Shown: piece by piece, positions 38,048 through 46,242 of the stretch
Position numbering within the stretch: position 1 is the first letter of the stretch
Layout: every line of letters starts with the position of its first letter
Assembly (NCBI GenBank): GCA_963823845.1
Contig: CAWGND010000008.1
Location: 248,001-312,000, forward strand
DNA: 64,000 nt
Origin: Alloacidobacterium sp963823845
GTDB taxonomy: Bacteria; Acidobacteriota; Terriglobia; Terriglobales; Acidobacteriaceae
Reading direction: 5' to 3'
Position numbers and translations under genes: made by a program
Notes under the pieces: model-generated
What the model saw: the letters and a program-made list of their open reading frames with translations, nothing else
The model's database searches: none
Told to the model about the DNA's origin: nothing

Positions 38048-39304
38048 ATGACTACTGCCGCAGTTGCTCCTGAACAATTTACTCACGAACAGAAACTTGA
38101 TCGCCTTGCCGAGGTCGCCGTCCGCGTTGGGCTGGGCCTGGAACGCGGGCAGGAGTTGGTGATGACCGCCTCGTTCGACTCTCTGGTGCTGGCTCGCCGC
38201 ATTACGGAGCATGCTTATCGCGCCGGAGCTTCTCTGGTGACGACGCTCTTCAGCGATGATGAGGCGGCGTTGACGCGCTATCGTTTTGCTCCGGATGAGA
38301 GCTTCGATCGCGCTCCGGGCTGGCTGTATGACGGTATGGGCGCGGCCTTCAGGAGTGGCGCGGCGCGGCTGGCGATTGCGGGGGCGAATCCGTCGCTGCT
38401 GTCGAATGAGGACCCGGACAAGGTCGGACGGGCGAACCGGGCTGTTTCGAAGGCGTATCGGCCTGCTCTGGAGCTGATCACGCGACATGAGATCAACTGG
38501 ACGATTGTGGCCAGCGCGACTCCGGCGTGGGCGGCGGCGATGTTTCCCAAGGATGCGCCTGACGTTGCGCTGGCGAAGCTTTGGGATGCGATCTTTGCCT
38601 CGTCGCGTGTGGATGCGGACGATCCGGTTGCGGCCTGGAAGGCGCATGATGCGGGACTGCATCAGCGGGCGGCTTATCTGAACGAAAAGCGCTATGCGGC
38701 TTTGCAGTACCGCGGGCCGGGGACGGATTTTCGTCTCGGTCTGGCTGACGATCATCTGTGGCTTGGGGGCGGGACTACGGCGGGTAATGGCGCTTACTGC
38801 ATCCCTAACATGCCGACGGAAGAGGTCTTCAGCACTCCGCACAAGGACCGCGCTGATGGGACGGTGAGGGCGACCAAGCCGCTCTCTCATCAGGGGACGA
38901 TGATCGAAGGCATCCAGGTGCGCTTTGAAGGTGGGCGCATTGTGGAAGCTCGCGCGACGAAAGGGCAGGAAGTGCTGCAGAAGCTGATCGACACCGATGA
39001 CGGTGCGCGGCGGCTGGGCGAGGTTGCTCTGGTTCCGCACTCGTCGCCGATTGCGGCGAGCGGATTGCTGTTCTTTAATACGCTCTTTGACGAGAATGCT
39101 GCCTGCCACATTGCGCTGGGGCAGGCTTACAGTTCGTGCCTCGTCGATGGCGACAAGCTCACGCCGGAGCAGCTTGCGGCGAAGGGTGCGAATGACAGCC
39201 TCATCCATGTCGACTGGATGATCGGATCGGACAAGCTGGACATCGACGGCATTACCAGTTCAGGAACGGCTGAGCCGCTGATGCGAAAGGGGGAGTGGGT
39301 TTAG
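38048..39304 (+). CDS. M29-family metal aminopeptidase (AmpS-like)
   Basis: 418 residues, ATG 38048 right after GGAGGC. M29 hallmarks: LDRLAEVAVRVGLGLERGQELVMTAS at the start, PNMPTEEVFSTPHKDRADGTV (metal ligands Glu/His region) and DDGARRLGEVALVPHSSPIAASGLLFFNTLFDENAACHIALGQAY. The C-terminus contains HVDWMIGSDKLDIDG with further ligands. M29 enzymes are cytoplasmic and metal-dependent, releasing N-terminal amino acids. It is the last gene of the prfA-prmC operon-like run and is followed by a terminator. Confidence 0.94.
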   Translation: MTTAAVAPEQFTHEQKLDRLAEVAVRVGLGLERGQELVMTASFDSLVLARRITEHAYRAGASLVTTLFSDDEAALTRYRFAPDESFDRAPGWLYDGMGAAFRSGAARLAIAGANPSLLSNEDPDKVGRANRAVSKAYRPALELITRHEINWTIVASATPAWAAAMFPKDAPDVALAKLWDAIFASSRVDADDPVAAWKAHDAGLHQRAAYLNEKRYAALQYRGPGTDFRLGLADDHLWLGGGTTAGNGAYCIPNMPTEEVFSTPHKDRADGTVRATKPLSHQGTMIEGIQVRFEGGRIVEARATKGQEVLQKLIDTDDGARRLGEVALVPHSSPIAASGLLFFNTLFDENAACHIALGQAYSSCLVDGDKLTPEQLAAKGANDSLIHVDWMIGSDKLDIDGITSSGTAEPLMRKGEWV

Positions 39305-39357
39305 CCCCCTCTTTATTGTAAATTCCTTGTTTTTAATTAATTACCTATAAATACTAG

Positions 39358-39387
39358 AAAAGGCACGGGTTACGGTCCGTGCCTTTT
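39358..39387 (+). terminator. Intrinsic terminator after prfA-prmC-aminopeptidase run
   Basis: AAAAGGCACGG at 39358-39368 pairs with CCGTGCCTTTT at 39377-39387 across an 8-base loop, followed by GGTTTTTC. It lies 54 bp after the aminopeptidase stop codon. Confidence 0.85.
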
Positions 39388-39550
39388 GGTTTTTCTCTTC
39401 TCTATCTTTATTGTAGCAAAGTTCGCGGTAATTCCCGGCAGATTGGCCTGTTGGCTATGTCATTGCTTGGCAAGGAGTTAGTCCCTCGCTTTCGGCAAGT
39501 GGGGGCTTGACAACATTCGTTACAAGAATTCGGATGCGCGACAATTTCAC

Positions 39551-39808
39551 TTACTGGGCGAGGCTCGCGGTGACAGTGAGTTGCCGCTTGACCTGTGTCT
39601 GCACCCTGGCAACTGCCGACTTACCCGTCATCGATTTGAGGATTAATGCTGCCCGGGCGGGGACGCAGACGCACATCGACTTCATCGACCCGCTGCTGAT
39701 GGGCCAGGGCTGGGAACCGATACCCACGATGACGACCAGGACGGCTGCAAAGATTGCGAAGCGACGCATGGGATGACCCTCTGATGGACGATACGGAGGC
39801 TGTGTCAT
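39551..39808 (-). CDS. Small single-pass membrane protein, hypothetical
   Basis: 85 residues from ATG 39808, preceded by AAGGAATTCCC. A second in-frame ATG at 39769 has AGAGGG upstream. One hydrophobic segment, MRRFAIFAAVLVVIVGIGSQP (residues 14-33), looks like a signal anchor. The rest is basic and without recognisable family. Weakly supported, but the ribosome sites and the membrane segment favour a real gene. Confidence 0.4.
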   Translation of the reverse strand: MTQPPYRPSEGHPMRRFAIFAAVLVVIVGIGSQPWPISSGSMKSMCVCVPARAALILKSMTGKSAVARVQTQVKRQLTVTASLAQ

Positions 39809-39861
39809 GGGAATTCCTTAAACTTCGGTAATAGATAGGTGCATGCGATGGGCCAAATGCC

Positions 39862-40107
39862 ATGGCATCCAAGCTGCTCAGAATCAACCGATTTATCGGA
39901 TATTCAAAGAACAAAGTGTCCGCTTTGGGGGCAGAGGTGTTCGGAAGTGGACACTTTCTAAGTGCAGGTTTCGTAACGACGGCCGAGGCACTCGATCGGG
40001 GGAAGATCAAGACTGGCGACAAGTTGCTGAAAAGCCACTGGCGAGAACAAGAGAGCCATCTAGCGGCTGAAGCTACGATTGATGGACGCGATAACGGCAT
40101 AAGGTAA
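39862..40107 (+). CDS. Short hypothetical ORF next to the IS nest
   Basis: 81 residues. Composition is protein-like, with GAEVFGSGHFLSAGFVTTAEAL and KIKTGDKLLKSHW, and without long low-complexity stretches. There is no good ribosome site. It may be the fragment of a gene cut by the mobile elements starting at 40109. I do not recognise it. Confidence 0.25.
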   Translation: MASKLLRINRFIGYSKNKVSALGAEVFGSGHFLSAGFVTTAEALDRGKIKTGDKLLKSHWREQESHLAAEATIDGRDNGIR

Positions 40108-40156
40108 GTAATATACTTGACTGAAGTTAGGTTTCTTTCTGTATGCTGAAAACCTT

Positions 40157-40443
40157 ATGAAGGCTCCAAAGACTTTACTTCAGGCTATTCAATACTTTAG
40201 CGATGCGGAGAATTGCCGTAAGTTCATAATCTCCGTTCGCTGGATGGACGGAAAAGTTCGTTGGCCCCGTCTGTGGCTCTGATAAGGTCGCATACCTCGA
40301 AAAGTCCCGCCTTTACTACTGCAATACCAAGCATCCCCACCAGAAGTTCTCGCTCAAGGTTGGCACTGTCATTGAAGATTCCCCTATCGGTCTGGACAAG
40401 TGGTTTCCGGCAATGTGGCTTCTCGCCAATAGCAAGAATGGAA
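40157..40443 (+). pseudogene. Truncated, frameshifted IS1595 transposase N-terminus
   Basis: ATG 40157 reads MKAPKTLLQAIQYFSDAENC, typical of the family. After GKVR an extra G at about 40262 shifts the frame away from the zinc-ribbon CPVCGSDKVAYLEK. The other frame then continues TKHPHQKFSLKVGT, IEDSPIGLDKWFPAMWLLAN. The end is cut by the IS3 terminal repeat at 40444. Non-functional. Confidence 0.85.
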
Positions 40444-40949
40444 TTGACCTGCTCCCGGAAAACTCAGCCAGGGAAAACTGGAGATTCTCGGTTCAGGTTT
40501 GGCGTCGAGATGATCTCGCCGCCGCCGAGGCTGTGCGGATGTGGGAAGCGTTCGTTGCTTTCCACATCTGCATAGCCTCTTGTTGCCCGCCGGAATTCAT
40601 CCGGTGTTCTGTATCCCAGCGAACTATGAGGCCGTTCGCAGTTATACTCCTGTCGCCAGGCTGCCAGTGTTATCCGCACATCGTTCAGGGTGCGGAACCA
40701 GTGCGCGTTCAGGCATTCGTCGCGTAGCTGCCGTGGAAGCTCTCCACATGCCCGTTCTGCATCGGCCTTCCCGGCTGGATGTGCACCAGCGCGATCTTCC
40801 GCTCCTCGGCCCAGCCCAGCATCCGCCGCGAACAGAACTCCGGCCCGTTATCCGCACGCAGACTCTCCGGCCAGCCATGCTCTGCGATCACGCCCTCCAG
40901 CACGCGCGTCACACGACCGCTGCCCAGACTCACGTCTGCTTCCAGTGCC

Positions 40950-42598
40950 AGGAAGCTGTGAAAGAATCAAACAAGGCAATTGAGTTTTGTGATGGTTAGG
41001 GCACACTGATCACATGAACGAGACCAGTAGTAGCCGGCTGCCACGCTTTCAACCCATCGATCGCACGCAGATATTTCTAAGAACAACGGATGTTGAAAGC
41101 CTAATCGCAGAGGACCATCCAGCGCGGGCGATTTGGTTATTTCTTGACCGGCTCGATCTCAGTAAATTCTCCGAAGGGCAGCGCGCTTTGGCGGGAAACG
41201 TGGGGCGGTCCGCGATCTCCCCGCAATTACTACTATCGATCTGGATCTATTCGTATGCGCGAGGCGTTTCGAGCGCGCGGCAGATCAGCAGGGAGATGGA
41301 GCATGAGCCGGGTCTTCAGTGGCTAGCCGGTATGGAGGTAGTGAACCACCACACGTTAAGTGATTTCCGGGTCGCCCACGGTAGCGCATTGCAGAACTTG
41401 CTGGAGCAAGTGCTCGGCATTCTGTTTTCCGAAGGCCTGGTTGGCCTGACCCGTGTTACGCAAGATGGAACGAAGATTCGCGCGCAGGCTTCGAAACGAA
41501 GTTTTATCGACCACAAGCGGCTCCAGCAATGCATTGATCTTGCCAAGCGCCACATGGAAAGAGTGGATGCAGATAGCCCCGATCAACTATCACAGCGGCA
41601 AGAGGCAGCTCGCCGCCGCGTCCAACGTGAGCGCGAAGTAAGACTCCAGTCCGCCCTCCAATCCCTGGGCGCGATTGAGCAAGCCAATAAGCGCAGCGAG
41701 GCTAAGGCGGCTCAGATTTCCTTGTCAGATCCTGACGCTCGCTTTATGCGTCATGGGGACGGAGCCATTGCGCCGAGCTACAACGTTCAGTTCACAACCG
41801 ACACGGCGCAAGGGCTAGTTGTAGGAGTAACTGTCAGTCAAGCTCGCAACGATGCCAAGGAACTGGTCTTCGCGATGGATCATTTCCGAGAACAGTATGG
41901 CTCGTACCCTACTCAGGTAGTTGCGGATGGCGATTTCACTAACCATGAAAGCGTGATCGCTATGTATGAAAGAGGAATTGAGTTTTTCGGAAGCTTCGAG
42001 GGGCGTAGGCTGCTGCGGCCCAAAGCGAAGGGAGGAGGCATCTATCGCGCCGAACTTTTCACGCATGATTCGAAGGCGGATCAGATGATTTGTCCTGAGA
42101 ATAAACTGTTGCGACTCCAGTATTTCGACCGTCAACCCGGTCGCACCATCCGCGTTTACATCGCCCGTAAAGAAGAATGCCACTTGTGTCCCTCGCGACA
42201 GGCTTGCTGCGGCGATAGCAAATTGAAACAGACGGGGCGCAAAATCACCGTCTCCGAGGATCAGATGCCGGTTCGAGAATTCGACGAACGGATGAGGACC
42301 CAGGATGCAAAGCAGATATATCGTCAACGCGCACCGAGTGGCGGAGTTCCCTCACGCCTGGATCAAAAGCAAATGCGGATTGCGGCAGTTTCGATGCCGG
42401 ACGAAGTCAAAAGTAGCTTGGAGGTGATATTCGCGGCCTTGACATACAACCTGCAGCGATACATGAAGCTCAGAAGCATCACCTAGTATTAGATCGAATC
42501 GCCACCTTGTGACAGTTCAGCCGTATTACGCAATGAATCAGAAAAACTTGGACTAGGTCCAGCCCTTCGGGCATTTTGTCATTCTTTCACGGCTTCCT
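40950..42598 (+). mobile_element. IS1182-family insertion sequence inside the IS3 element
   Basis: Terminal inverted repeats: AGGAAGCTGTGAAAGAAT at the left (from 40950) and AGGAAGCCGTGAAAGAAT on the minus strand at the right (from 42598), one mismatch. It sits between IS3 sequences AGTGCC and GGCACT. The boundary position assumes the usual IS3 codons there and may be off by a base or two. Confidence 0.8.
41014..42486 (+). CDS. IS1182-family transposase
   Basis: 490 residues, intact. N-terminal region has FQPIDRTQIFLRTTDVESLI and HPARAIWLFLDRLDLS; the helix-turn-helix-rich part follows. The DDE-type Asp lies in VTQDGTKIRAQASK, a second Asp in QVVADGDFTNHESV and a terminal Glu region around SLEVIFAALTYNLQRYMKL. 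A Cys cluster (CHLCPSRQACC) is typical of the family. It is the only complete transposase in the nest and the youngest insertion. Confidence 0.92.
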   Translation: MNETSSSRLPRFQPIDRTQIFLRTTDVESLIAEDHPARAIWLFLDRLDLSKFSEGQRALAGNVGRSAISPQLLLSIWIYSYARGVSSARQISREMEHEPGLQWLAGMEVVNHHTLSDFRVAHGSALQNLLEQVLGILFSEGLVGLTRVTQDGTKIRAQASKRSFIDHKRLQQCIDLAKRHMERVDADSPDQLSQRQEAARRRVQREREVRLQSALQSLGAIEQANKRSEAKAAQISLSDPDARFMRHGDGAIAPSYNVQFTTDTAQGLVVGVTVSQARNDAKELVFAMDHFREQYGSYPTQVVADGDFTNHESVIAMYERGIEFFGSFEGRRLLRPKAKGGGIYRAELFTHDSKADQMICPENKLLRLQYFDRQPGRTIRVYIARKEECHLCPSRQACCGDSKLKQTGRKITVSEDQMPVREFDERMRTQDAKQIYRQRAPSGGVPSRLDQKQMRIAAVSMPDEVKSSLEVIFAALTYNLQRYMKLRSIT

Positions 42599-43039
42599 GG
42601 CACTCCCGCGTGTACGCATCCACTACACTCAGGATGCGCACCATGCGCCCGTTTGCCAGCCCGTCCACGATGAAATCCATCGCCCACTCCTGATTGGCTC
42701 GCAGCAGTCGTGCCGAGGCCAGCGGATCGCGCGCCAGCCGCTGGCGCCTGCGACGGCGCACCGCCAGCCCGGCTTCGGTATACAGACGATAAATCCGTTT
42801 CACGTTCACTGCCTCTCCGCGCCGCTCCAGAATCGCGTGCAGGCGTCGATAGCCGAACCGCGGCTTCTGCCGCGCCAGCTTTATCAGCTCCTCCCGCAGC
42901 TCTGCGTTGCGGTCCGGCTTCGGTTCATAGCGGTAACTGGACCGATCCACGCCCAGCAGCTTGCAGGCCGTGCCTTCGCTCTGCCCGAACTGCGCCGAAA
43001 CGAACGCCACCTCTTTCCTCAGCTCGGCAAGCTCCAGCC

Positions 43040-43046
43040 GTTTTTT
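43040..43046 (-). other. Programmed -1 frameshift slippery site of the IS3 element
   Basis: On the minus strand the heptamer A-AAA-AAC falls in phase with orfA codons (CGA AAA AAC). A -1 slip there enters the orfB frame, giving RKKRLELAELR. This is the known way IS3 elements make the OrfAB transposase. Here the gene is dead anyway. Confidence 0.7.
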
Positions 43047-43606
43047 CGGATCACCGCCTTCAGCATTTCCTTGTCCAGGTTCAGATCTGCGACCAGTTGC
43101 TTCAGCCGCCGGTTCTCTTCTTCCATCTGCCGCAGTCGCTGCGCCTCGTTCACGTCCAGTCCGCCGAACTTCGCTTTCCAGTTGTAGAACGTTGCTTCGC
43201 TGATCCCGCCTCATGCTGTTTCAGAATCCCGATGATCTGCTCTTCCGTGTACCGGCTCTTCTTCATGCTCCGTCCTCCCGTTCAATTTACGAGAGAACTC
43301 CAGTTTTCCCTGGCTGAGTTTTCCGGGAGCAGGTCAACCCCACCTGAGGTTCATCGGTATGTGTATCCATTCCCTCCTCCCGAAGGGGGTTGGCACCTCT
43401 GTCTTAGTCGGCGACTTCCAAATTAACTCTGCATCGAAACGGACTTTCTTTATCTGATGCCCTGTCACAGTACCCCCCATTATGCTTCAGTCAAGTATAT
43501 TATTGCCGGCATATGTCTGGTCTGCCACGTAGCCTATACCTCAGGATATAAATATAGTTTGCCCGACGGAGGGAGCTGGAGCCAGATGCCTGCAGGTTGG
43601 ATAAAG

Positions 43607-44665
43607 ATGAGAGTGTGTATTGTGACCGCGCTTGCTGCGGTCGTAAGCTGTTTGGCCATCAGCGCACCCTCAGTCAAAGCGCAGGAGGCGCCCAGTATCG
43701 TTGGGAGCTCTCCACTATACGGCCTGGCGGGTGCAACTGGCTGGATCAACTCCCCTCCCTTGACAGCCAAGGAGCTCAAGGGAAAGGTTGTCCTTGTCGA
43801 TTTCTGGGACTATTCCTGCATCAATTGCATTCGGGCCATTCCGTACATTCGTGCATGGGCGGAGAAATATAAAGACAGTGGCCTCGTGGTCATCGGCGTC
43901 CATACGCCGGAGTTCGACATCGAGAAGGAGATGCCGAATGTGCAGAAAGCAGTGAATAAGTTCGGAATTACATATCCCGTTGCCCTCGACAACGATAAAA
44001 AGATATGGAACGCCTTCCACAATGAATACTGGCCGGCCCACTACTTCATCGACGCGAAGGGCAAGGTGCGTTATGAGCACTTTGGCGAAGGTGAGTACGA
44101 CCAGTCAGAGCGATGGATACAGAAGCTGCTGAAAGAGGCAAATGCGAACCCGATGGCGGCGGGCCCCATCAATGTTCGTGGCCAAGGTGTCGAGGCTGCC
44201 CCCGATATGGTCGATGTTGGCTCTCCTGAAACCTATATCGGCTACGCGCGTGCCAAAAACTTTACGTCTCCCGGCGGTATCAAGCGGGACGTGGAGCAGA
44301 TCTACACAGAGCCGAAACGACTTTTCATGAACGAGTGGGGGCTTGCGGGCAAATGGAACGATCACCAGCAGGTGGCGGTACTGGGGGATGCTGGAGGAAA
44401 GATTGTCTTTCGATTCCATGCGCGTGATCTGCACCTGGTGCTCGGCCCAAGCGCCGACGGCAAACCCGTTCGCTTTCGCGTGACTATTGACGGTCAGGCT
44501 CCCGGGCAAAATCACGGCGTCGATACCGACGCGCAAGGCAATGGGGTCGTGACAGAGCATCGTTTGTATCAGTTGATACGACAGAATGGCCCTGTTAAGG
44601 ACCACACCTTCACCATCGAGTTTCTCGATCCAGGAGTGCAGGCATTTTCCTTTACCTTTGGCTGA
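43607..44665 (+). CDS. Secreted thioredoxin-like protein with DipZ-type C-terminal domain
   Basis: 352 residues from ATG 43607; the open frame starts at 43457 without a ribosome site. Signal peptide MRVCIVTALAAVVSCL...SVKAQ. A redoxin/thioredoxin domain has VVLVDFWDYSCINCIRAI (active-site C-x2-C), GVHTPEFDIEKEMPNVQKAV and YWPAHYFIDAKGKVRYEHFGEGEYD. The C-terminal domain (YARAKNF, AVLGDAGGKIVFRFHARDLH, FTIEFLDPGVQAFSFTFG) resembles the sugar-binding-like domain of DipZ. It is probably a periplasmic disulfide reductase or isomerase. It starts about 105 bp right of the IS1595 end, so its promoter may be affected by the IS nest. Confidence 0.88.
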   Translation: MRVCIVTALAAVVSCLAISAPSVKAQEAPSIVGSSPLYGLAGATGWINSPPLTAKELKGKVVLVDFWDYSCINCIRAIPYIRAWAEKYKDSGLVVIGVHTPEFDIEKEMPNVQKAVNKFGITYPVALDNDKKIWNAFHNEYWPAHYFIDAKGKVRYEHFGEGEYDQSERWIQKLLKEANANPMAAGPINVRGQGVEAAPDMVDVGSPETYIGYARAKNFTSPGGIKRDVEQIYTEPKRLFMNEWGLAGKWNDHQQVAVLGDAGGKIVFRFHARDLHLVLGPSADGKPVRFRVTIDGQAPGQNHGVDTDAQGNGVVTEHRLYQLIRQNGPVKDHTFTIEFLDPGVQAFSFTFG

Positions 44666-44726
44666 AGACCAAAGGAGGTCATGATGATTCCAGACAGGAA
44701 CACCGACAGCCCCGAAGCCGACGGGT

Positions 44727-45308
44727 TTACGGGATCAGTGCCGATTTAGCCACCGTCTCTATATTGGCTTGAAGCGTTTCCAGCTGCTGCTCCTCGGCCT
44801 GGCCGAAAAAGAAGATATGTGTCTTCCCCGACAGCACCCAGAAATCATATTCCACCATCGGCGTACCGTTCTGCTCATAGTCGGCAATCGCGCTCAAGCC
44901 AAGGTGGCCTGAAAGGGATCGATCCCGGACGCTTTCGGGGCGAATCGTCCATCCTGTAGGACGCATAGATGGCTTGTCCTCCATACACTTGCGGAGCCCC
45001 GGCGGAATATCGGCTTTCCCTATCATTAGAGGCTTCATCCAAACGCGTACGGTGATCCCTGAGTCAGATTCGATTCTCGCCATTTGGCCATTGTCAGAGG
45101 ATTCACCGTCGCCCTTGAACGACCATCCATCAGGAACAGCCAATTCGACATTCGTCAGAAAATTGCGATAACGAGCGTCCTGTACGGTTCCAAGCTCCTG
45201 GGGATTCCCTTGCGCCGCGACTGTTGTTCCTGTTTCGAATCCGATTGTCGCTATGGCAGCGAGCAAAGGAAGGATTCCATGAAAGCGCTTCGAACCTAGA
45301 CGGGTCAT
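44727..45308 (-). CDS. Secreted protein of unknown function
   Basis: 193 residues with signal peptide ending TVAAQ after LPLLAAIATIGFETG. The mature part carries RYRNFLTNVELAVPDGWSFK, VRVWMKPLMIGKADIPPGLR, WTIRPESVRDRSLSGHLGLS and YDFWVLSGKTHIFFFGQAEE. This looks like the lipoprotein LpqN/LpqT-like or DUF1795-type fold that binds small hydrophobic molecules, but I cannot be sure. It is oppositely oriented to both neighbours. Confidence 0.65.
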   Translation of the reverse strand: MTRLGSKRFHGILPLLAAIATIGFETGTTVAAQGNPQELGTVQDARYRNFLTNVELAVPDGWSFKGDGESSDNGQMARIESDSGITVRVWMKPLMIGKADIPPGLRKCMEDKPSMRPTGWTIRPESVRDRSLSGHLGLSAIADYEQNGTPMVEYDFWVLSGKTHIFFFGQAEEQQLETLQANIETVAKSALIP

Positions 45309-45488
45309 ATGCCCTCCGACTCTTGTTCTCTCCTATTGACAGCAAGGCCTGAAGATTAGTTAGCGAGACACCAGAATCTTGCGGTCTCTCCGAATTCGGC
45401 CTTCGCTCCTGCGGATGTTTAGTGTTAGGTTTGAGGCCCGACAAACTTCTACCAGAGTCTCACGCAAAACCCCTCGAGGAGAATCCAC

Positions 45489-46049
45489 ATGAGTAATCTC
45501 GACAGCATGTTAGAACGCAACAAAGACTTTGCCGCTCAGCAGTCTGCTGCAGGCACGCTTATGCCCTCGCTTCCCGAGGCGACGCCGAATATCAAGGCAA
45601 TGATCATCGGTTGCGCAGATATGCGCGTGGACCCTGCTCATTTGCTTGGACTCAAACCCGGCGAGGCCCTCGTGTTGCGTAACATCGGCGGCCGAATTAC
45701 TCCGGTGCTGCTACAAGAGTTGGGGATGCTCGGGCGCGTCGGCCAGGTTATGGGTAAGGTTGCAGGAGGCGGCGGTGAGTTCCACCTCGTCGTTCTTCAG
45801 CACACCGATTGCGGCATCACTCGCCTTGCGGGCGACCCGGCTATTCTGGCTCGCTATTTTCAAATAGAGGAAGGGAAAGTCGAGATAAAGGCAGTCACCG
45901 ATCCCCGCGCGGCGGTTGCCGGCGATGTTGCCTTGCTCAAGACGATTCCCGCGTTGCCGGATAAGTGGCTTGTTTCCGGCCTCGTCTATGACGTGGCGAC
46001 TGGACTTGTTGAGGTCGTCGTACCGCCTGCGCCGATTCGTACTGCGTAA
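45489..46049 (+). CDS. Beta-carbonic anhydrase
   Basis: 186 residues; the start codon at 45489 follows GGAGAATCCAC. Zinc ligands: CADMRVDP (Cys and Asp pair) and HTDCG (His and Cys). Oxyanion/dyad residues Asp-Arg are present in the first motif. It converts CO2 to bicarbonate, supplying carboxylation and pH control. It ends without a long C-terminus (family usually 200-230), so it is slightly short but has all ligands. No signal peptide. Confidence 0.92.
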   Translation: MSNLDSMLERNKDFAAQQSAAGTLMPSLPEATPNIKAMIIGCADMRVDPAHLLGLKPGEALVLRNIGGRITPVLLQELGMLGRVGQVMGKVAGGGGEFHLVVLQHTDCGITRLAGDPAILARYFQIEEGKVEIKAVTDPRAAVAGDVALLKTIPALPDKWLVSGLVYDVATGLVEVVVPPAPIRTA

Positions 46050-46192
46050 TCATCGAATGGCGAGGTGAGATCAGGGTTTTCGCCTGGGGCACCCCATTAG
46101 TTTTGAGACGCGCTGCTCTCCATTCAAGAAATACGTATACTGACTGGGCCGATCAGACGTGTCCCTCCTCGCCTAGCCTATGGGAACCTTTG

Positions 46193-46240
46193 ATCGGAAT
46201 CGATTTGAGAGATTTGGACAGGGAATCGATTTGGGAGATT
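46193..46240 (+). repeat. Direct repeat over the start region of the SMP-30-like gene
   Basis: GGAATCGATTTGAGAGATTTG (46196 region) and GGAATCGATTTGGGAGATTTG (46222 region) are 21-base units differing at one position with a 26-base period. The second unit supplies the GGGAG ribosome site just before ATG 46243. It looks like a tandem duplication of the leader. Confidence 0.7.
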
Positions 46241-46242
46241 TG

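Larger units (their letters stand above)
40464..43266 (-). pseudogene. IS3 orfA-orfB transposase, broken
   Basis: orfA starts ATG 43266 (MKKSRYTEEQIIGILKQHEAG) but jumps straight to ISEATFYNWKAKFG in another frame. This matches loss of about 34 nt encoding the usual middle of the first helix-turn-helix. orfB reads LELAELRKEVAFVSAQFGQS, SSYRYEPKPDRN, FGYRRLHAILERRGE and QEWAMDFIVDGLANGRM, then VVDAYTREC, where IS1182 interrupts it. After the insert it resumes SLGSGRVTRVLEGVIAEHGW, RADNGPEF (DDE Asp) and HVESFHG. A one-base deletion near 40730 breaks it before WRQEYNCERPHSSLGYRTP. Multiple lesions make this element dead. Confidence 0.88.
40444..43337 (-). mobile_element. IS3-family element interrupted by an IS1182 element
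   Basis: Perfect 40-bp terminal inverted repeats at 40444-40483 and 43298-43337 (starting TTGACCTGCTCCCGG). Genes run on the minus strand. Without the 1649-bp IS1182 insertion it is about 1.25 kb, the usual IS3 size. No clear target duplication is visible outside the repeats. Confidence 0.85.
40109..43502 (+). mobile_element. IS1595-family remnant enclosing other elements
   Basis: TAATATACTTGACTGAAG at 40109-40126 and its exact reverse complement at 43485-43502 are the terminal inverted repeats. Inside, the IS1595 transposase starts at 40157 and is cut after about 95 codons by the IS3 element. The segment right of the IS3 element (43338-43484) is too short to hold the rest of the transposase, so part of the IS1595 has been deleted. 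Confidence 0.75.

Noticed and set aside
37823..39208. 461-codon minus-strand open frame antisense to the aminopeptidase gene
   Set aside because: Basic, Arg-rich shadow frame; the M29 aminopeptidase on the plus strand has recognisable metal-site motifs and a good ribosome site.
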